A stretch of DNA of 64,000 nt from Flectonema sp. DT1601 (GCA_964019425.1 OZ025818.1:310001-374000); one strand, 5' to 3'. Shown: positions 31,014 to 44,100, numbered from the stretch's first letter. Translations and numbers: made by a program. The notes: generated by a model not told the origin, from the sequence alone.

Positions 31014-32762
31014 TTACTGGAAGTACTTTCCCTTAAAGTTGTTGACGAATCTCAGGGCAGGGAGAACACCGTATCCCGAGAACACCTCACCAATCATGTA
31101 GGTGTTGCGAGCACCCTGCTGGAAGGTGGTCTTTGCAAACCAGTCGTTAGCAACTTCAGAAACAGGTGGGATCGACACGTAGTTGAACTGACGGTGGCCG
31201 AGGACCTCACTCACAGGCATCTGAGCGTAAGCCATATCAGCGGTCGCCTTCTCTACGGACTCCTCACCAGTCATGTCAGGGTCAGCGTAACCAATCGCAA
31301 TCATCACATTCGAGTCTGAAAACTCGCGCACAGCTCCAGTGATGCTTCCGTCAGCAGCAAAGTTGTGTGCTCCCGGGTAAGTGAAGGCAGCGAACTCCTG
31401 TCCGAGCTGGGCAGGAGTAGACTCAACTCTGAACATGAAGATGTTGACGGGGTCAGTGGCACTCGCAGAGGTCATCAACTCTCTCTGTGCGGATTCTTCT
31501 CTCAGGAACTCAATGGTGTCGTGTGGTCTCGATGAGATGATCAGATGGTCGAACTTTCTTCTTGGCTCACCTTTCACCTTAATCTTGATCTGACCATTAC
31601 GCTTGTACTTGATTGACTTTACCTCACATCCAAGGCAAACATCAAGGCACTCTCTCTCAATGATGCGGTTAAACAGAGTCTGCATTCCCTCGTTGATCAC
31701 GTAACCTGCTCCCTGAAATTCAGCTCCGAGCACACCACGAAGCTCGTCGCTCAATGGCAGAGGACTGTCAGCAGTGACTCCAAGTCCCACGAGCAGCTGC
31801 TTCAGGTAGGCCGCCTGGTAAGATGTTCTGCAGTTCAGTACAACAGCGACAGGCATGTTTGCGATCGGTCCGTTCAGAAACCCGTTTGAAAGGAACTCCA
31901 TGTAAGCAGTGAAGGCTGGCCTGTTGATGCGCTCAGCGAAGTCAGCAAATGATTCCGCCTTAGACACGAATCCAGCATTGATGATCTCTTCAGGGGTCGT
32001 CGCAGCCACCTGCACGGCCTTCAGGAACTCGAATCCCCAAATCATATCCGACACGAGCTGCTGCTGTAGTTCAGGTGTTGTTGTGAATGGAAGCAACACG
32101 TGTGGCAGAGGCAGCACTGCACCTCCCAAGTCAGCGTCGTAGAACTGTCCGCTCAGAAACGGTCTGGTCGTCAGTCCGTACTCGTCGATCATTGACTGCA
32201 GCTCCGGAAGGAACCCGGGGGTCAGGAAGTCATCAGCTCCGAGGATCTTCGTCGACCAGTCGTGAACATGTCCGTCCACCGTTGACGAGTGTGTCGATCC
32301 AGCCGCCTCTTCCTCTTTCTCGAACACAGTCACGTGGTGGTATCCCGCACGCTTCAACGCCCTCGCCATGAACAGTCCGTGAACACCCGCCCCGACAATG
32401 GCAATCCTGTCGGTCTTCTTCGGCTTCGGTCTCTTGCAAGTATCAGCCATCCCACAGAACTCTGTTTCCCCGTTCTCGCATGCCTCCTGCCAGCAAAGCT
32501 GGCAAGTTTGGAACTCGTCCTCTCCACCCTTCCAGTGCCTCACGATATTTCCTGAATCCTCGCAGTGCTCAGCCGCACACATTGATGCTGCCGTTTTTCC
32601 AGACTTGCACCTCAATCCGTTGATGCGGAGCCTCGTGTTGCGCGGTTTCCCGTTTCCACCGTAGTGGTAACCATAGTCATCGTGATCGTCGTTATCATTA
32701 TTATCACCCAACGCTAAGAGTGCAATCGACCCGATTGCACACATTTTAAGTGCCGAAGACAT
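31014..32762 (-). CDS. FAD-dependent amine-oxidase-like oxidoreductase
   Basis: 582 residues from ATG 32762 (MSSALKMC), chosen over an upstream in-frame ATG because CTCTTCAG lies between them. Residues 1-18 are hydrophobic and could be a signal or anchor. A Cys-rich region at about 55-115 (CQLCWQEACENG and others) is followed by the dinucleotide-binding fold RIAIVGAGVHGLFMARAL with the acidic end VTVFEKEE, typical of FAD binding in flavin amine oxidases. C-terminal GEVFSGYGVLPALRFVNN fits the second FAD-contact region. The substrate is unknown. The gene is richer in G and C and in a restricted codon set than most neighbours, as are the cofilin genes, suggesting strong expression. Confidence 0.78.
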   Translation of the reverse strand: MSSALKMCAIGSIALLALGDNNDNDDHDDYGYHYGGNGKPRNTRLRINGLRCKSGKTAASMCAAEHCEDSGNIVRHWKGGEDEFQTCQLCWQEACENGETEFCGMADTCKRPKPKKTDRIAIVGAGVHGLFMARALKRAGYHHVTVFEKEEEAAGSTHSSTVDGHVHDWSTKILGADDFLTPGFLPELQSMIDEYGLTTRPFLSGQFYDADLGGAVLPLPHVLLPFTTTPELQQQLVSDMIWGFEFLKAVQVAATTPEEIINAGFVSKAESFADFAERINRPAFTAYMEFLSNGFLNGPIANMPVAVVLNCRTSYQAAYLKQLLVGLGVTADSPLPLSDELRGVLGAEFQGAGYVINEGMQTLFNRIIERECLDVCLGCEVKSIKYKRNGQIKIKVKGEPRRKFDHLIISSRPHDTIEFLREESAQRELMTSASATDPVNIFMFRVESTPAQLGQEFAAFTYPGAHNFAADGSITGAVREFSDSNVMIAIGYADPDMTGEESVEKATADMAYAQMPVSEVLGHRQFNYVSIPPVSEVANDWFAKTTFQQGARNTYMIGEVFSGYGVLPALRFVNNFKGKYFQ

Positions 32763-32959
32763 ATTTAGTTTGGTGAAGTTTAAGAAACTGAAGAGAAGAA
32801 ATAATAAAACAAGCAGAGGGATAAACACTCACTCCGTACATTCTACTTACTACCCCTCCACCACCTAAATGGACTGCTTGTTCACAGTAGATGAGCCACA
32901 GTGGAAAGGAAGAACAGGACAGGACTGGTCAATTGGATTCTAACTACATACATAAATAT

Positions 32960-32992
<33 letters not shown>

Positions 32993-33865
32993 CTTTGAAG
33001 GAATACAAAAAAAAGCAGAGGCATAAACTAAAACAGAAATCCCTTCTCTTCCTCCCAATCAAAACATTGCTGCTATGTCTTGTTTGCTGGTTTTCTTTTT
33101 TCTTTTTTTTTTTTTTTTGAAAATCGTGGCAAGGTAATACAAACCTATTATTAGGACCTTGTACGGGTGCACACAAAATAAAAAAAACAAAGTATGAGAA
33201 TTATCAGTGGAGGCGCTTATGCTTTTTTTTTTTTTTAAATAAATGCAACAGATTTATAACGGGAATTATAAAATGAGAATCTCAGACTAGGCAACGAGTT
33301 GGATTTCACTTGAGTTTGTGATTGGACTACTACTAGGGTGATTACAGTCGCTACGCCCGAGCACAAGTGCGATATTCAAAAAAAAAAGAAAAACGAGGAG
33401 CGACTCTTCCGTTGCATTGGCTACGGAGTTAACTTTGAGGGAATCAAAAAAAAAAAAAAAAAAAAAAAAGAACAAGAACAAGAAATCGAAAAAATAAATA
33501 CAATTCACGAAGGCTTCCTGCAGTCAAAGAATGACTGCGATACGTGAGACATGGCAGACGAATATATGTAGTTTTTACTACGATAACTATCACGATACAG
33601 TCATAACTACAAAAAAAAAAAAAAATGAAGGGAAAAATAGTATATATTTGTATCTAACAAACCAGTAATAAAATGAAGAAAAAAAAAAGGGTGGGGACAA
33701 CGGGATCATATATACAACAAGTTTTTTTTTTTTTTATTATTATGACATAGAGAAGATAATTTCGAATTTATTGAAAACATATTAGTACAGAAGAACAAAA
33801 ATAAATGGGGAGGAAAAAAAAAAAAAAAAAAACAGAATTGAAATCTTTCTGGCTGGTCTCAGCAA
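32763..33865. other. 1.1-kb gene-free stretch
   Basis: T run of about 32 at 32961-32992 and A runs near 33448 and 33816. A copy of dispersed repeat family 3 lies at 33169-33222. No credible gene. Confidence 0.6.
33169..33222 (+). repeat. Dispersed repeat, family 3, copy 1
   Basis: Reads GTGCACACA, an A-rich part, ACAAAGTATGAGAATTAT, then CAGTGGAGGCGCTTATGC and a T run. Blocks match 59232-59283 and, in the right half, 55090-55122. Confidence 0.5.
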
Positions 33866-36800
33866 TTAAACAACTCCGCCTGGAGACAATGGGCCAACAA
33901 CACTTTGATGAGCCCCAAGAATTGAAACAGTGGTGCTGTATTCTGCAGCACGTTGCTCAGCAGTTTTTCGAAGTGTGTCGCGGAGTTGGGCTTCTCGACG
34001 GTCAGCAGCAACAAGAGCATCCCTCATAGTCGCACGTTCGATATTAGCAAGTTCATTATCAGCTGACGACTTTACGATCTCTTCGCGAAGTGCTGCATAC
34101 CTTTCTTCGATCGTGTCTCTTTCACGAATAGCTTCAATTTCCCTTTCCCGGAATCTGAGAGCATCTAATTTCGTATTTTCAAACTCTTTTTTCAACAATT
34201 CGTGTGACCTCACAACATCTGAATGAGATGATTGTATTTTTTGTAATTCCTCCGTCGCCTGACCAGCGCGATGATCATCCTCAGCCTTTGATATACTGCT
34301 GTGTTTCTTGTCTGAGGACAAGGCTTCGTTTTCACGCTGCAGAATGATACTTTCGCGTTGTTGCTGAGAAACCTTCTGTTCCAGTTCATGGATGCTGCTC
34401 TCAAGAGCTGCAGAGCGAGTACGTTCTACGAAAAGTTTCTTTTCAAGTTCTTGATGCTGTTGGCGATTATCTTGTTGACTCTTATCTGCGAGGGCTTTAA
34501 AATGTTCCTTATTAGATTGTATAGTCGTCTTCTCACCTTCTACTGCTAACAACTGAGTTCTTAACCTTGTTGAGACTGACCTCTGTTGGTCCGCACCTCT
34601 CCTCAGTGCTCGTAATTCTGTAGTTAAGATTTCATTCCGTTGTCTTTCAGCAGCAATTTGTCCTTCTTTTTCATCAACGAGTCCTCGCAGTTCATTTACT
34701 TGAACTTGTAATGTGTCAGCGCCTTGTCTGTTTTGTTTCCAGCTTAGGTGACGCACCTCAGCAGTAGAGCGGTCTAACGCGTCATCCTTTAGCCGCTGAG
34801 AAGTCTGAAGCTCTGCAAGTATAGTCGTATTATCTTGAGCGCGGGCTTGGAATTCAGATATCTCTTCGTTGTGCATGTCTCGCATTTTTCTAAGTTTTAC
34901 GCGAGTATCTTCAGCTTGGGTTCGAACTTGAATTTGTAATTCCGCAACCTTGCAAGACAGGTCTGTCTTTGCTGAGTTATTCTTTTCAAGTCCCTGCTTC
35001 AGATCGAGAATTTCACGTTCAAGATGGTTTCTTACTTCTGTTTCGCAGGCAATTTCATCTCTCGAACTTCTATTGGATATTTCTGATATGTAGAACTTGT
35101 CCTCGAGGTCAGCAAGCTTAGCTTCTTGTTCCCTAACAGTCTCACTGAGGTTGCTTTTTTCATGCTGAACTACTTTTAGTTGTCCTCGAAGTTCCCTTGA
35201 AGTTGTTTCGAGTTCTTCCGTTGTGGATGAAAGTTTCTTTTCTGATTTTTTAAGAGAAGATTTCGCATCCGTAATCTCTTTCTGTAATCGAGCGTTTTCA
35301 GTTTTTAAAAACTGTTCGTGAACGTTGCCTTCGCTTCGGATTGGAGATTGCTGTTTGACGTCTTCAACCTTTGCTCGCATGTCGTCTGCTCTTCTTCTGT
35401 TTGCTATTTCTAATTCCGTGTGAAGATCGCTGAGCATTTCCTTTGACTGTACTGACTGTAATTGTAGCTCTCGTGTTTCGTCACTCAGCTTCGCAACCTG
35501 ACCTTCGAATAGAGCTGCTCGGCGGTTTTGTTCTCGACATTCATTTCGTAGTTCTGTTGTTTTATTTTTTTTTGAAATTCATAATACTGGAATCGGAAAT
35601 ATTATTGTCCACGCTAAGTTTTCTGACTACAGTAACACATACGAGCTGTTTCTTCAGCGCTTGCACTCGAAACTTCTTTCGCGCGATTTGTTTGGATCTG
35701 TGAATCTTCATATTGTTGTTGAAGCTGCTCTACTCTAATTTCAAGTTTAGTTTCACTGTAATTAATTATTGAGAATTGGTGTTCAACTGATAAGTAAAAT
35801 AGTAATAAAATAATATCACACCGTTCTCTACTTTGTTGGAGCTCGTTGGCGACGTCAGCTACTCGCTGTGAATTTCCATGCTCGAGAGAAGAGCAACGCT
35901 GTTGAGATGCTGTGAGGGCTGATTGATGTTCTTTGAGCTGCAAACGAAGGGTATCTACCTGTGAAGTATAAGCTGATAGTGAGCCTTGCATCTCACGAAG
36001 TTTTGCTTCTGCAGCCTGACGATCTTCACGAGCAGAATGCTCAAGTTTACCACTCGATCGTAAGACTTCTTGATAATCTGATCTTGATTTAACTAATAAG
36101 TGTTCAAGGTCAGTGTGAGTATTCTTTTCTGCTTCAATTTGTTTAGTTCCCCAGTTGGCTGCTTCCTCCGTTCTCTCAGCAGCTTCTGAGAGTTGAGTCA
36201 TCAGTTCTTCTTCTCGTTTGCGTAGATCATCGATTGATTTTTGTAATTTCGCTTCTGTTTGCGCAGCTCTTTCAATTTCTTCTTTAGTTCGATTAGCGGC
36301 GTCGTCAACCTTCTCGGTAATCGTCTTTCTCGTTGCTGTAATTTCATTATGAAGAGTGTCTATCTTTGAAGAATGCTCGGTACGGATGTTGCGGACTTCT
36401 TCGATGTGTGCCGCAAGAGTTTCCTTTTCTTTTTTTAGGAGCTGATCGTTGCGGGCGATTTCAAATTTAATCTGCTCCTGCAATTCAGATATCTCAGATG
36501 TGTGTTTGTTTACGGTTTCTTGATGTTTAACAACGTGATGTTTGGTCACAGTTTTTAACTCATCAGCATATTGTTGTGATGCTCGTGTTTCAGACTCACC
36601 AGTCCACTTGTGATGATCACGTCGGAGGAGTTCTAACTCATCTGCAAGACGAGCACTTCGTTCAGTTTCAATCTCAAGAGTGGATCTAATTTCTGATAAC
36701 TTCTGTTGCTGAGTATCAATTCGTTGTTGACAAGCAACTTTAACACTTCTTGCTCTTTCATCTCCTTCTTGTCTAGCTTCCATGGCTGCCTCCTTCCATT

Positions 36801-39030
36801 TTGTTATCACTGTCGCGTTGCCCTTTTCAGTCTCTTCGTGTTGCTGTTTTTCCTCTGATAATGCACTACGTAAGTCGGCAATTTGTTGGCAGAACTTCTC
36901 TCGTTCGCTGTCAACTGTTTGACGAGCATCAGCTGTTGATTCTCTTAGTCTGGTTGAGAATGATGCTTTCTCTGTTTCGAGAAGTTCCTTTTGTTTTGTG
37001 AGATCTTCGATTTCACGTTCCGCAGAGGATAGTTTTACTTCTACTTCTTTGCAGTGCTGAGCTACCTTTTCTTGAGTTGTCTGAAGCTGTCGAGCCCTCC
37101 TGTCAGCTTCCTCTAAGTCTTCAGTTCGAACATCAACAGCACGTTGAGCTGATAGTAATTTCATTTCTAATTCTTCCTTCTGTCTTGCGAGTTCTCTCTC
37201 TTTGTCATCAAGATTAGATTTCAAACTCTGAACTCTGGCGCTTAGGTCTCGTTTCGTCTCATCAGAAGATTCTTTCTTACTAATCATTTGAGATTTCAAA
37301 CTTTCATTATTAACACGTTGTGTTTCTAGAGCAGTAGTTGCTGCTGCTAACTCACGTTCCATTTGAGAGACTGTGACTGAGTGCATGTCAAGAGTTTGTT
37401 TATGTGATTCCAATAAGGAGTTTAATTCACGAGCTTTGTCACCAATTTCAGCCTTAGAACTACTAAGAGTGATCTCTAGTTGGGATATCATATCTGATTT
37501 CAGATTCATGTCCTCAATAAGACGACGCTCTCGCACCTCAACTTCAACTAACTTAGAGCTGACCTGATCGTGTTTCAGTTGGACGTCTTTAAATCTGCCT
37601 TCAGCTTCCGATAGTTTAGAGTCAAGTCGTTTACCTGCTTCTTCGCTTATTCTAGTTCGCAGATGATGTTTTTCTTCTTCTTTTGTCTCAGCTAGTTTTC
37701 GTAGTTCTTCTATCGTCTGATCGGTGTCTTGTGATAATCGTTTTGCTGCTTCAGTTAAAGACTTTATTTGTTCTTCTTTGCCTTCCATCTTAATGGAGTA
37801 TTCGTTTGCTTCAGTTTGTCGTTTTACTTTTTCCTTATCTATTTCAATTTTGAAATCGGCAATTTTAGCAGACATGTGTTTCTTACATTCCGAGTGAGAT
37901 TCTATTTCTTCGTCGAGTTTTTTCGACGTCTCGAGAAGGGATCGTTGGACCTGTTGAATTGTAGAATCACGTTCTGACAATCGATTGCGTGTTTCTTCTA
38001 ATAAAGCAGAGCTCTCATTCTTAGCTTCCATCAGCTTTTCTATCAGCCGTTCTTTCTCTTGTAATTCGTTGTGACGTCTTTCTTTGTCTGCAGCTGCTTC
38101 ATTCTGGCATGTTTCTAGTTTTGTAGAGAGGTCTTTTTGAACATTTGCGAGTGTGCGAACGGCTTCTGCGAGTTCCTCAGATAGCCTGTCGCGTTCTTCT
38201 TGTTGTTTGGTTGCCTTCTCTTCGAGAGATTGAATTTTTTTAAGAAGCTCGTCGTTGTTGACGCGGGATTTTCGATTAGCCATGTCAACAGCTTTTTGGA
38301 GTTTTCGAGTTATCTCGACAGTTCTCCAACTGACTCGACTGTTTTCTGCAATTGCTTCTTCCTCAGTGGCATCCATCCTCTTAGCGAGTTGGGTTGCTTC
38401 TTGTTGATGAGTTTTCGCAGACTCCTGAAGCATCATTTGATTACGTCTGAGTTCGATATTCTTAGCTTCCATGTCTCGTATCTTTTGTATGTATTGAATT
38501 TGTTCTATTTCTAACTGAGCAGACACAACTGACAGTCCAGCTACGAGATCGTTTCTCTCTCTCAGGTGGTCGATAAGAATAAGAACCAAGTCAACCAGTC
38601 GATGTTTTTCTTCAGAATCGAGAGAGTCTTTGCTCCAAACTCCAGCGTCTTCGAAGGCCTCCAAGTGGGCGCCAGTGAATTCGTTCATCTTTCCATCAAG
38701 AAGACTTTGTACGAATAAAGCTAACATTGCTCGGTGTCCTCGCATCGCTTCTAGTGTTCGCATTAATCCTCTGTCAGCCATGACTTGTGCGAGTTCTTCG
38801 AGTTGCTCTTGGTCGTCGTATTCTGATAAGTTTTTCATGCTGTCTCTTCTGCTTTTAGCTCTTTGATATAGACGTTTTGCTTCATCCATTACGTCCCCAG
38901 CTGAACCAGAACTTTCTGCTGAGCTGGAATTGGAACTTTTGGCGTCGAAACCAAGTTCGTTAGGCAGCTGATTTTGCACGTGAGACGGCTCTTTAGGATC
39001 CCCCAGTGGGGGTTCCCCATCTTCACCCAT
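33866..39030 (-). CDS. Giant coiled-coil protein (1669 residues, three exons)
   Basis: Exons 39030-35822, 35755-35643 and 35553-33866 join in frame. Start at 39030 (MGEDGEPPLGD) lies 14 bases after TTTTTTTTCTAG. After about 130 residues with a short folded part (LAQVMADRGLMRTLEAMRGH) the chain is almost unbroken coiled coil to the end, rich in Glu, Lys, Arg, Gln and Ser. It lacks a motor domain. Length and composition resemble rootletin, myosin-tail or centrosomal filament proteins, so a basal-body or flagellar filament role is likely but not shown. Reading the two main frames as separate genes would be wrong: the splice joints give AEETA then QLRNECREQN with no gap. Confidence 0.85.
35554..35642 (-). 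other. Intron 2 of the coiled-coil gene
   Basis: 89 bp, GTATGT to AACAACAG, phase 1. Removal makes a Gln codon and continues the heptads. Confidence 0.88.
35756..35821 (-). other. Intron 1 of the coiled-coil gene, frame-neutral
   Basis: 66 bp, GTGTGA to ATTACAG. Its length is a multiple of three and it has no in-frame stop, so unspliced RNA would also be translatable. Its translation (ILLLFYLSVEH...) is hydrophobic and breaks the coiled coil, so it is an intron. Confidence 0.85.
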
Positions 39031-40636
39031 TTTGTGTACCTCAGCTAGAAAAAAAAAGTTTTGGATAACACAAAAAAAAAAAAAAGAAACCATGGAGGGA
39101 ATCGAACTTGACTATCATTAGTGGTATCTGCAGATAAGAGATGACATCAACTAAATAAATACAGATCAATAAATAGTTTTACATACGCACTGCTTTTATA
39201 CGATGTGTGTTGGGAGGGTAACAATTCTGGATTATTACTTGGAAATTGTTAAGAAAGGTTTTTTTTTTATAAAGAAAAAAAAAAAAGAACGATATTAAGA
39301 AAGAGGTGTCAAAAATGCGGCAGCATCCGAAACCACGCTGGAGATACTTTGGTTTGCTTTAAATATCAAAGTAAGAGACAGCTGTTTATCGGAGCAAGAG
39401 AGACAAAGGAGTGTAAAAGCAATAAACTAGTGTAAAATAAAAAAAAAGAAAAACAAGAAGAAAACCAATTGCTTCTCCCGAGCACCGGAATCAACTCGTC
39501 AAGGTGTAGGAAATAAGGGTTCGGGTGACGAATGTTGGATGGTGAAAAAGGGAAAGATGACAAACACTGTGCTCCCCAACCAAGCCTCCTCCGATACGGC
39601 CACCACGGCAATATTAAACACTGATAGCAATCTGCTGTTCGAAGAAAAATGGGGAGGCAGTGGCAGGCTAGAAAAAAAAAAAGAAAAAGCGCACGGCTAT
39701 TACAACACCCTTACCTTCAAGAATCTCAAGTAAGCAGACCTGTTTGGTAGGGCATTGTAGAATCTCAACAAAAAAAAAAACGGCAACAACTCACAGTGCT
39801 ACGCGTAGGCAAAGTTCGGATAACTCGCACAGTTCAATTAATCAAAAAAAAAAGAATATTCAGAAAAGCCTTTTTTTTTGTTTGTTCGCAGGCAGTAATA
39901 AATAAAGGCTCCTAATCTGAATAGTTTCTTCTTCGACTTCGTCGGTGCAACAAAAAAAGAAAAAAGAAAATAAAGAGCACCTGACTGGAATCGCTTCCAA
40001 GACAGGAGTGAGAACGGGGGGAAAAAAGTAAACAATACAGACTCTGAAAACAGATATTATTGTTGCACACAACGGTACACGACACAACAAAAAGGAAAGA
40101 AAAGAAGAGGGGGGGGAAAAAAGCAACAACAACATACACAAATGTTTTGACAGTTGCTTATTGTATTGACTCTCGGGGAAGTCAGGCCCATCAGCCAAAG
40201 CTACACTGTGAATAAGCTGACCTGAAAACAGGAAAGCAGTGTAACCAAAGACCTGATTGATATTGCCAAGTTTCTCACGAGGACTACCTACAACGATTTC
40301 ACACTTTCACACATAAGAGAAGCAGCAGCTTGCTTGCATTATGGGTGCAAAACCTTCTTAAAAATGCTAACAAACATTAGAAACGAAAATTAAAAATGGT
40401 CGACATCGACACGAAAGGATGAGAACACAGTAGAACATTAGACAGACAAGGAAACCACCAATACTACTTCACGTAATATTATTAAATTATGGACAACTTA
40501 AGTTACAAGAAAGGCTCACATGATCACCGGAGGGAAGACGTAGGCAGACACATTGCATGCACTTTTTTTTTTTTTTTTTCGCCAAGAAAGGGAATGCATG
40601 CCCCATGAAAGTCCTAAACACTAGTAAACTAATGAA

Positions 40637-40667
<31 letters not shown>

Positions 40668-41118
40668 GTGCAAAGCAAGAGATGGCTAAGACCAACCGTT
40701 GTGGTAGAATAAGCAGTAGTACGTACAGAAAGAAAATAAAAGAAGAGAAGAAAAGAAAAAAAACTACTCTCCGGAAACGTCTCTTGTCGCTCATGAGAAC
40801 AAGACTCCGCAGAGTTAAAAATAAGGCAACGAATTAGTGAAACGTAAAATTTAAATTAGTGATTAATAAACAACAAATTTATTATTTTAAAAAAAAAAAT
40901 AATGGGAGGGTAGTAATTTGACAAAAAGAAATGTAATAAATAAAAAAAAAAGAGTATTAAATACAAAAGTACTCCGCCGATCTTTTAAAGAGAGGAAAGT
41001 TAAAAGGCGAGAGGGATACCCATGATCACACTGCCTATTCAAAATAAAAAAGAAATACTGTACTTACAAGCGCACTAAATATTGGTACAGTTCGATTCCC
41101 GCAGAAAAACGCATTTCG
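39031..41118. other. 2.1-kb stretch without a clear gene
   Basis: A/T runs (A10 or longer near 39274; T19 at 40563-40581; A25 near 40643). Contains copy C of the structured element and a possible spliced first exon at 40138-40191 (see findings). Confidence 0.55.
39854..39948 (+). repeat. Structured dispersed element, copy C
   Basis: A-run, GAATATTCAGAAAAG, a T run, TTCGCAGGCAGTAATAAA, GGCTCCTAATCTGAATAG, TTTCTTCTTCGACTTCG and TCGGTGC. Shortest copy, 95 bp. The hairpin has one mismatch. Confidence 0.65.
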
Positions 41119-44100
41119 TCAGTAAGGTCTCGATGGTTTGGTGTATCTCACTGACCTTCTCATCATATGAACAGCCAGAGGGAACCCCCTGGAGTGGACT
41201 TCCTTTCCTTGGGAGGAGACTGTTCCTTGCATGAAATTCTTTTTTTTCGGATCATGTTCACCTTTCTTTTTGCATCCATCGTCAATTTCTTCATCGGTAA
41301 TTGGTATTCTAAAGTGATGTGGAGACTGACCTCTACTGTAGTATGCGACTGTACTCGCAGCTAATTTCTCAGCCAATTTATCAGTCGAATACGCAACAGT
41401 TGTTAAAGTATTCCCCTGACTACCTGGAGAACGTGCACGTAATCTAGACTGACTCTTTACAGAACAGTTCAGAATATGTCTTTGAATAGAATGACCGCTA
41501 GATCTTCTCTCATCAGAGTATTGCTGATGTGGTATTATTTCAGAACTTCTTGAGCGTTCAGTAGCATGCATTGTAGCAATAGGTAGGTGTCCTTCTCCTT
41601 TCAAAGATCTGCTTCTGTGACTTGATATCGTATTCGGTATTGGTGACGTTATCAGCGTGCACGGTAACGTTGAAGCGAATAACGGAGGTGGGTCAGGCAA
41701 AGTGTCAAATGTACTCTCAAGGTCTCTTTTGGATTCTTTTTCTTTTTTTCCAGCAGACTTACTCCTCCTTGCTGCGAGAATCAGTGGTCGAAGAGCAACA
41801 TCAGAAACACACACATCATAACGTGTGTTAAGAAGATCTGGCATGCTTGGGTTTTGACAGAATTTCGCTAACAATATTAGAAACTTAGCATTTTGAGTAA
41901 GCTCTGTGTATGCAGTCATTTCTTGACGTGCAAAGTCGGGTGAAACTCCGTACCATACAACGATTTCACGGAGTGCCTTCAATGCAGATGCTCTTTGATA
42001 AGTTTTCAAACAGCCGAGACATGACTCCTGAACGTCCCATTGACAACCGTGTTTCTGATTACGACCACTGATGACTGTAGCAACGTGTCTGATGTGATTA
42101 AAAGCTTGTCTAAAAATCCTTCTCGGATCCACAGCGTGTTGTACTGCATTGACAATGGCCTGAACCTGACGAAGAGCAGGAGGAGAGAACTGAATAACTT
42201 CAGCTTTTAAAGCTGATAATACATTATTCATATCGCGTTTAACTGCTTCTACCTGATCAACAGTGTGATTGAATGCTTGTGTTTCCTCCAGACGTTTATT
42301 ATGAGCTTGTGATTCTCGTAGTTCTTTTTGAAGGTACTCAATTCTCATCTCCTGTTCCTTGACGAGTGAAGTTAGTTTTCTCAATTGAGCCAGTTGTTCA
42401 TGTTCTTTCTTTCCACGTCGAATGGTTGTTTGGAGTCGTTGATGAGTTTCAAGGTATCTGCCTTTTGTTTCCTTTAATTCACATTCTTTTTTTTCAAGCT
42501 CATTTTCAAGTCTGACGCGTCGTTCACGAATGCGTTCTTGATTTTGATACAAATCTCTGTTACGCTGTTGAATGTCACGTGCCTTGTGTTGAATAACTGA
42601 TATCTGCTCACTTAAGTCTCGAATCTGTTCCTGTTGAGAAGTCATCTCTCTCTCTCTCACCTTTCGTTGTTGGTCTGTTTCTTTTGCGTGTTCTTCTGTT
42701 AGTCGGTTATTCTCACCGTGAAGGTCTTCTATTTCTACTTCTTTTTGTCGTAGGGTGTCTTCACATCCCCTAATTTCTAATTGTATTCTTTGTAACTCTT
42801 CTTGAGTTCCTTCTACTCGTTCTTTTAGTTGTTCACATTGAGCTTCTACAGCACACTTAGCAATTTCTTTTTTATCTGCGAGTTCTTTCAAATGACGAAG
42901 TTCCCTCTCACGTTTTGTTAAGTCTTCGTTACTGAGTCGCTGATGTTCTCGGAGAGCGACTGATTTTTCATGCTCTGCCTGTCGGAGTTTGCGTAGCTCA
43001 TCGTGGTTTTCTTGAATTCGTAATTCACCTTCTAAGTGTGCTCGTTGAAGTTCTGTGATGCGTTGCTTGCCGTGGTTTTCGATTTCGTGAAGTCTGTCGA
43101 TTTCTTGTTGCAGAGAGTCCACACAGGTTGTCTTCGCAATTAAATCTCCTCTCAAACTCTTAAGTTGTTCAGTGTTGTCTGCTAAGGCAGCTTTCATTCC
43201 TCTGAGAGTTACGTAAGCTTCTTCAAGTTTTTGAATAGTAGTTGCTTGTAATACTTTCGCATTCCCAATCTCATAACGATCTTCATCAAGCTGTGCTTCC
43301 GTAGCCGATAGCTTCGCTTGCGTGTTAGAAAGTTCAGCAGCTATTTCTTCAACTGTGGCGGCGTGTCTTTCCTCTGCGTCTCTGAATTGAATTTCTAAAA
43401 CGGAGATGCATTCCTCTGCTTGCGATGATTTTCTCGCTTGTTCTCTGAAAGCCTCTTCGACAACTTGTCTGTTTTGTTCTTCCATCTCAGTGAGTCTTCT
43501 TTCATTTGCTTCGCGTTCAGCGTGATTTTCACGTTGGATTTCATCGAGAAGCTTTTCCTTGGCTTCTAATTCCTTCTGTGCTTCTGTGACTTGAAGTTCC
43601 ATGAGACGGAGATCACGTTTTCCCTCTTCGATTACTTGAGAAAGGACTCCTTCGTGAGTTATTTTTAAATCTTCAATATCTTCACCATATCGAGTTGTTC
43701 TACGACCACCTGTTGTGATGGGTCCAACTGATGTTACTATACTGCTACTTGGACTTGAATGTGATTGAGTTCTATTTAATGATCTCATATCTAAAGGAGG
43801 TAGAGCGGTCGTATTTCTAAATAGCTCAACTTCATCATTCGATGATGTGACTTCTGATAATATTTTCAACTGCTCTGATGATAAATGTGTACTACTGCTG
43901 TCATCACCCCTTGGTGTCATATTTAAGAACTGTCGTTGTTGTCTTGGAGTAAGACCCAAAAACTGAATTCTTTGTCTGGGTGTCAACTCAGTAATCTGTG
44001 ATTGATGTTCCGGAGCCAAACTACTAAACTGAAATTTATCTCTTGGTGTTAAAGATAAGAATACTTGTTGTTGATGTGCTGTTAGTCTTGAAAACATTTC

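Noticed and set aside
33866-35437. Separate 523-residue coiled-coil gene
   Set aside because: The frame continues upstream into a precise GT-AG joint with the large coiled-coil gene, so it is the last exon.
39085-39115. AATCGAACTTGAC, like a minus-strand tRNA T loop
   Set aside because: No pairing stem and no acceptor or anticodon arm around it.
39860-40198. 112-codon minus-strand frame beginning MADGPDF
   Set aside because: It begins with TTG and crosses homopolymers and element copy C. A short spliced exon is a better reading.
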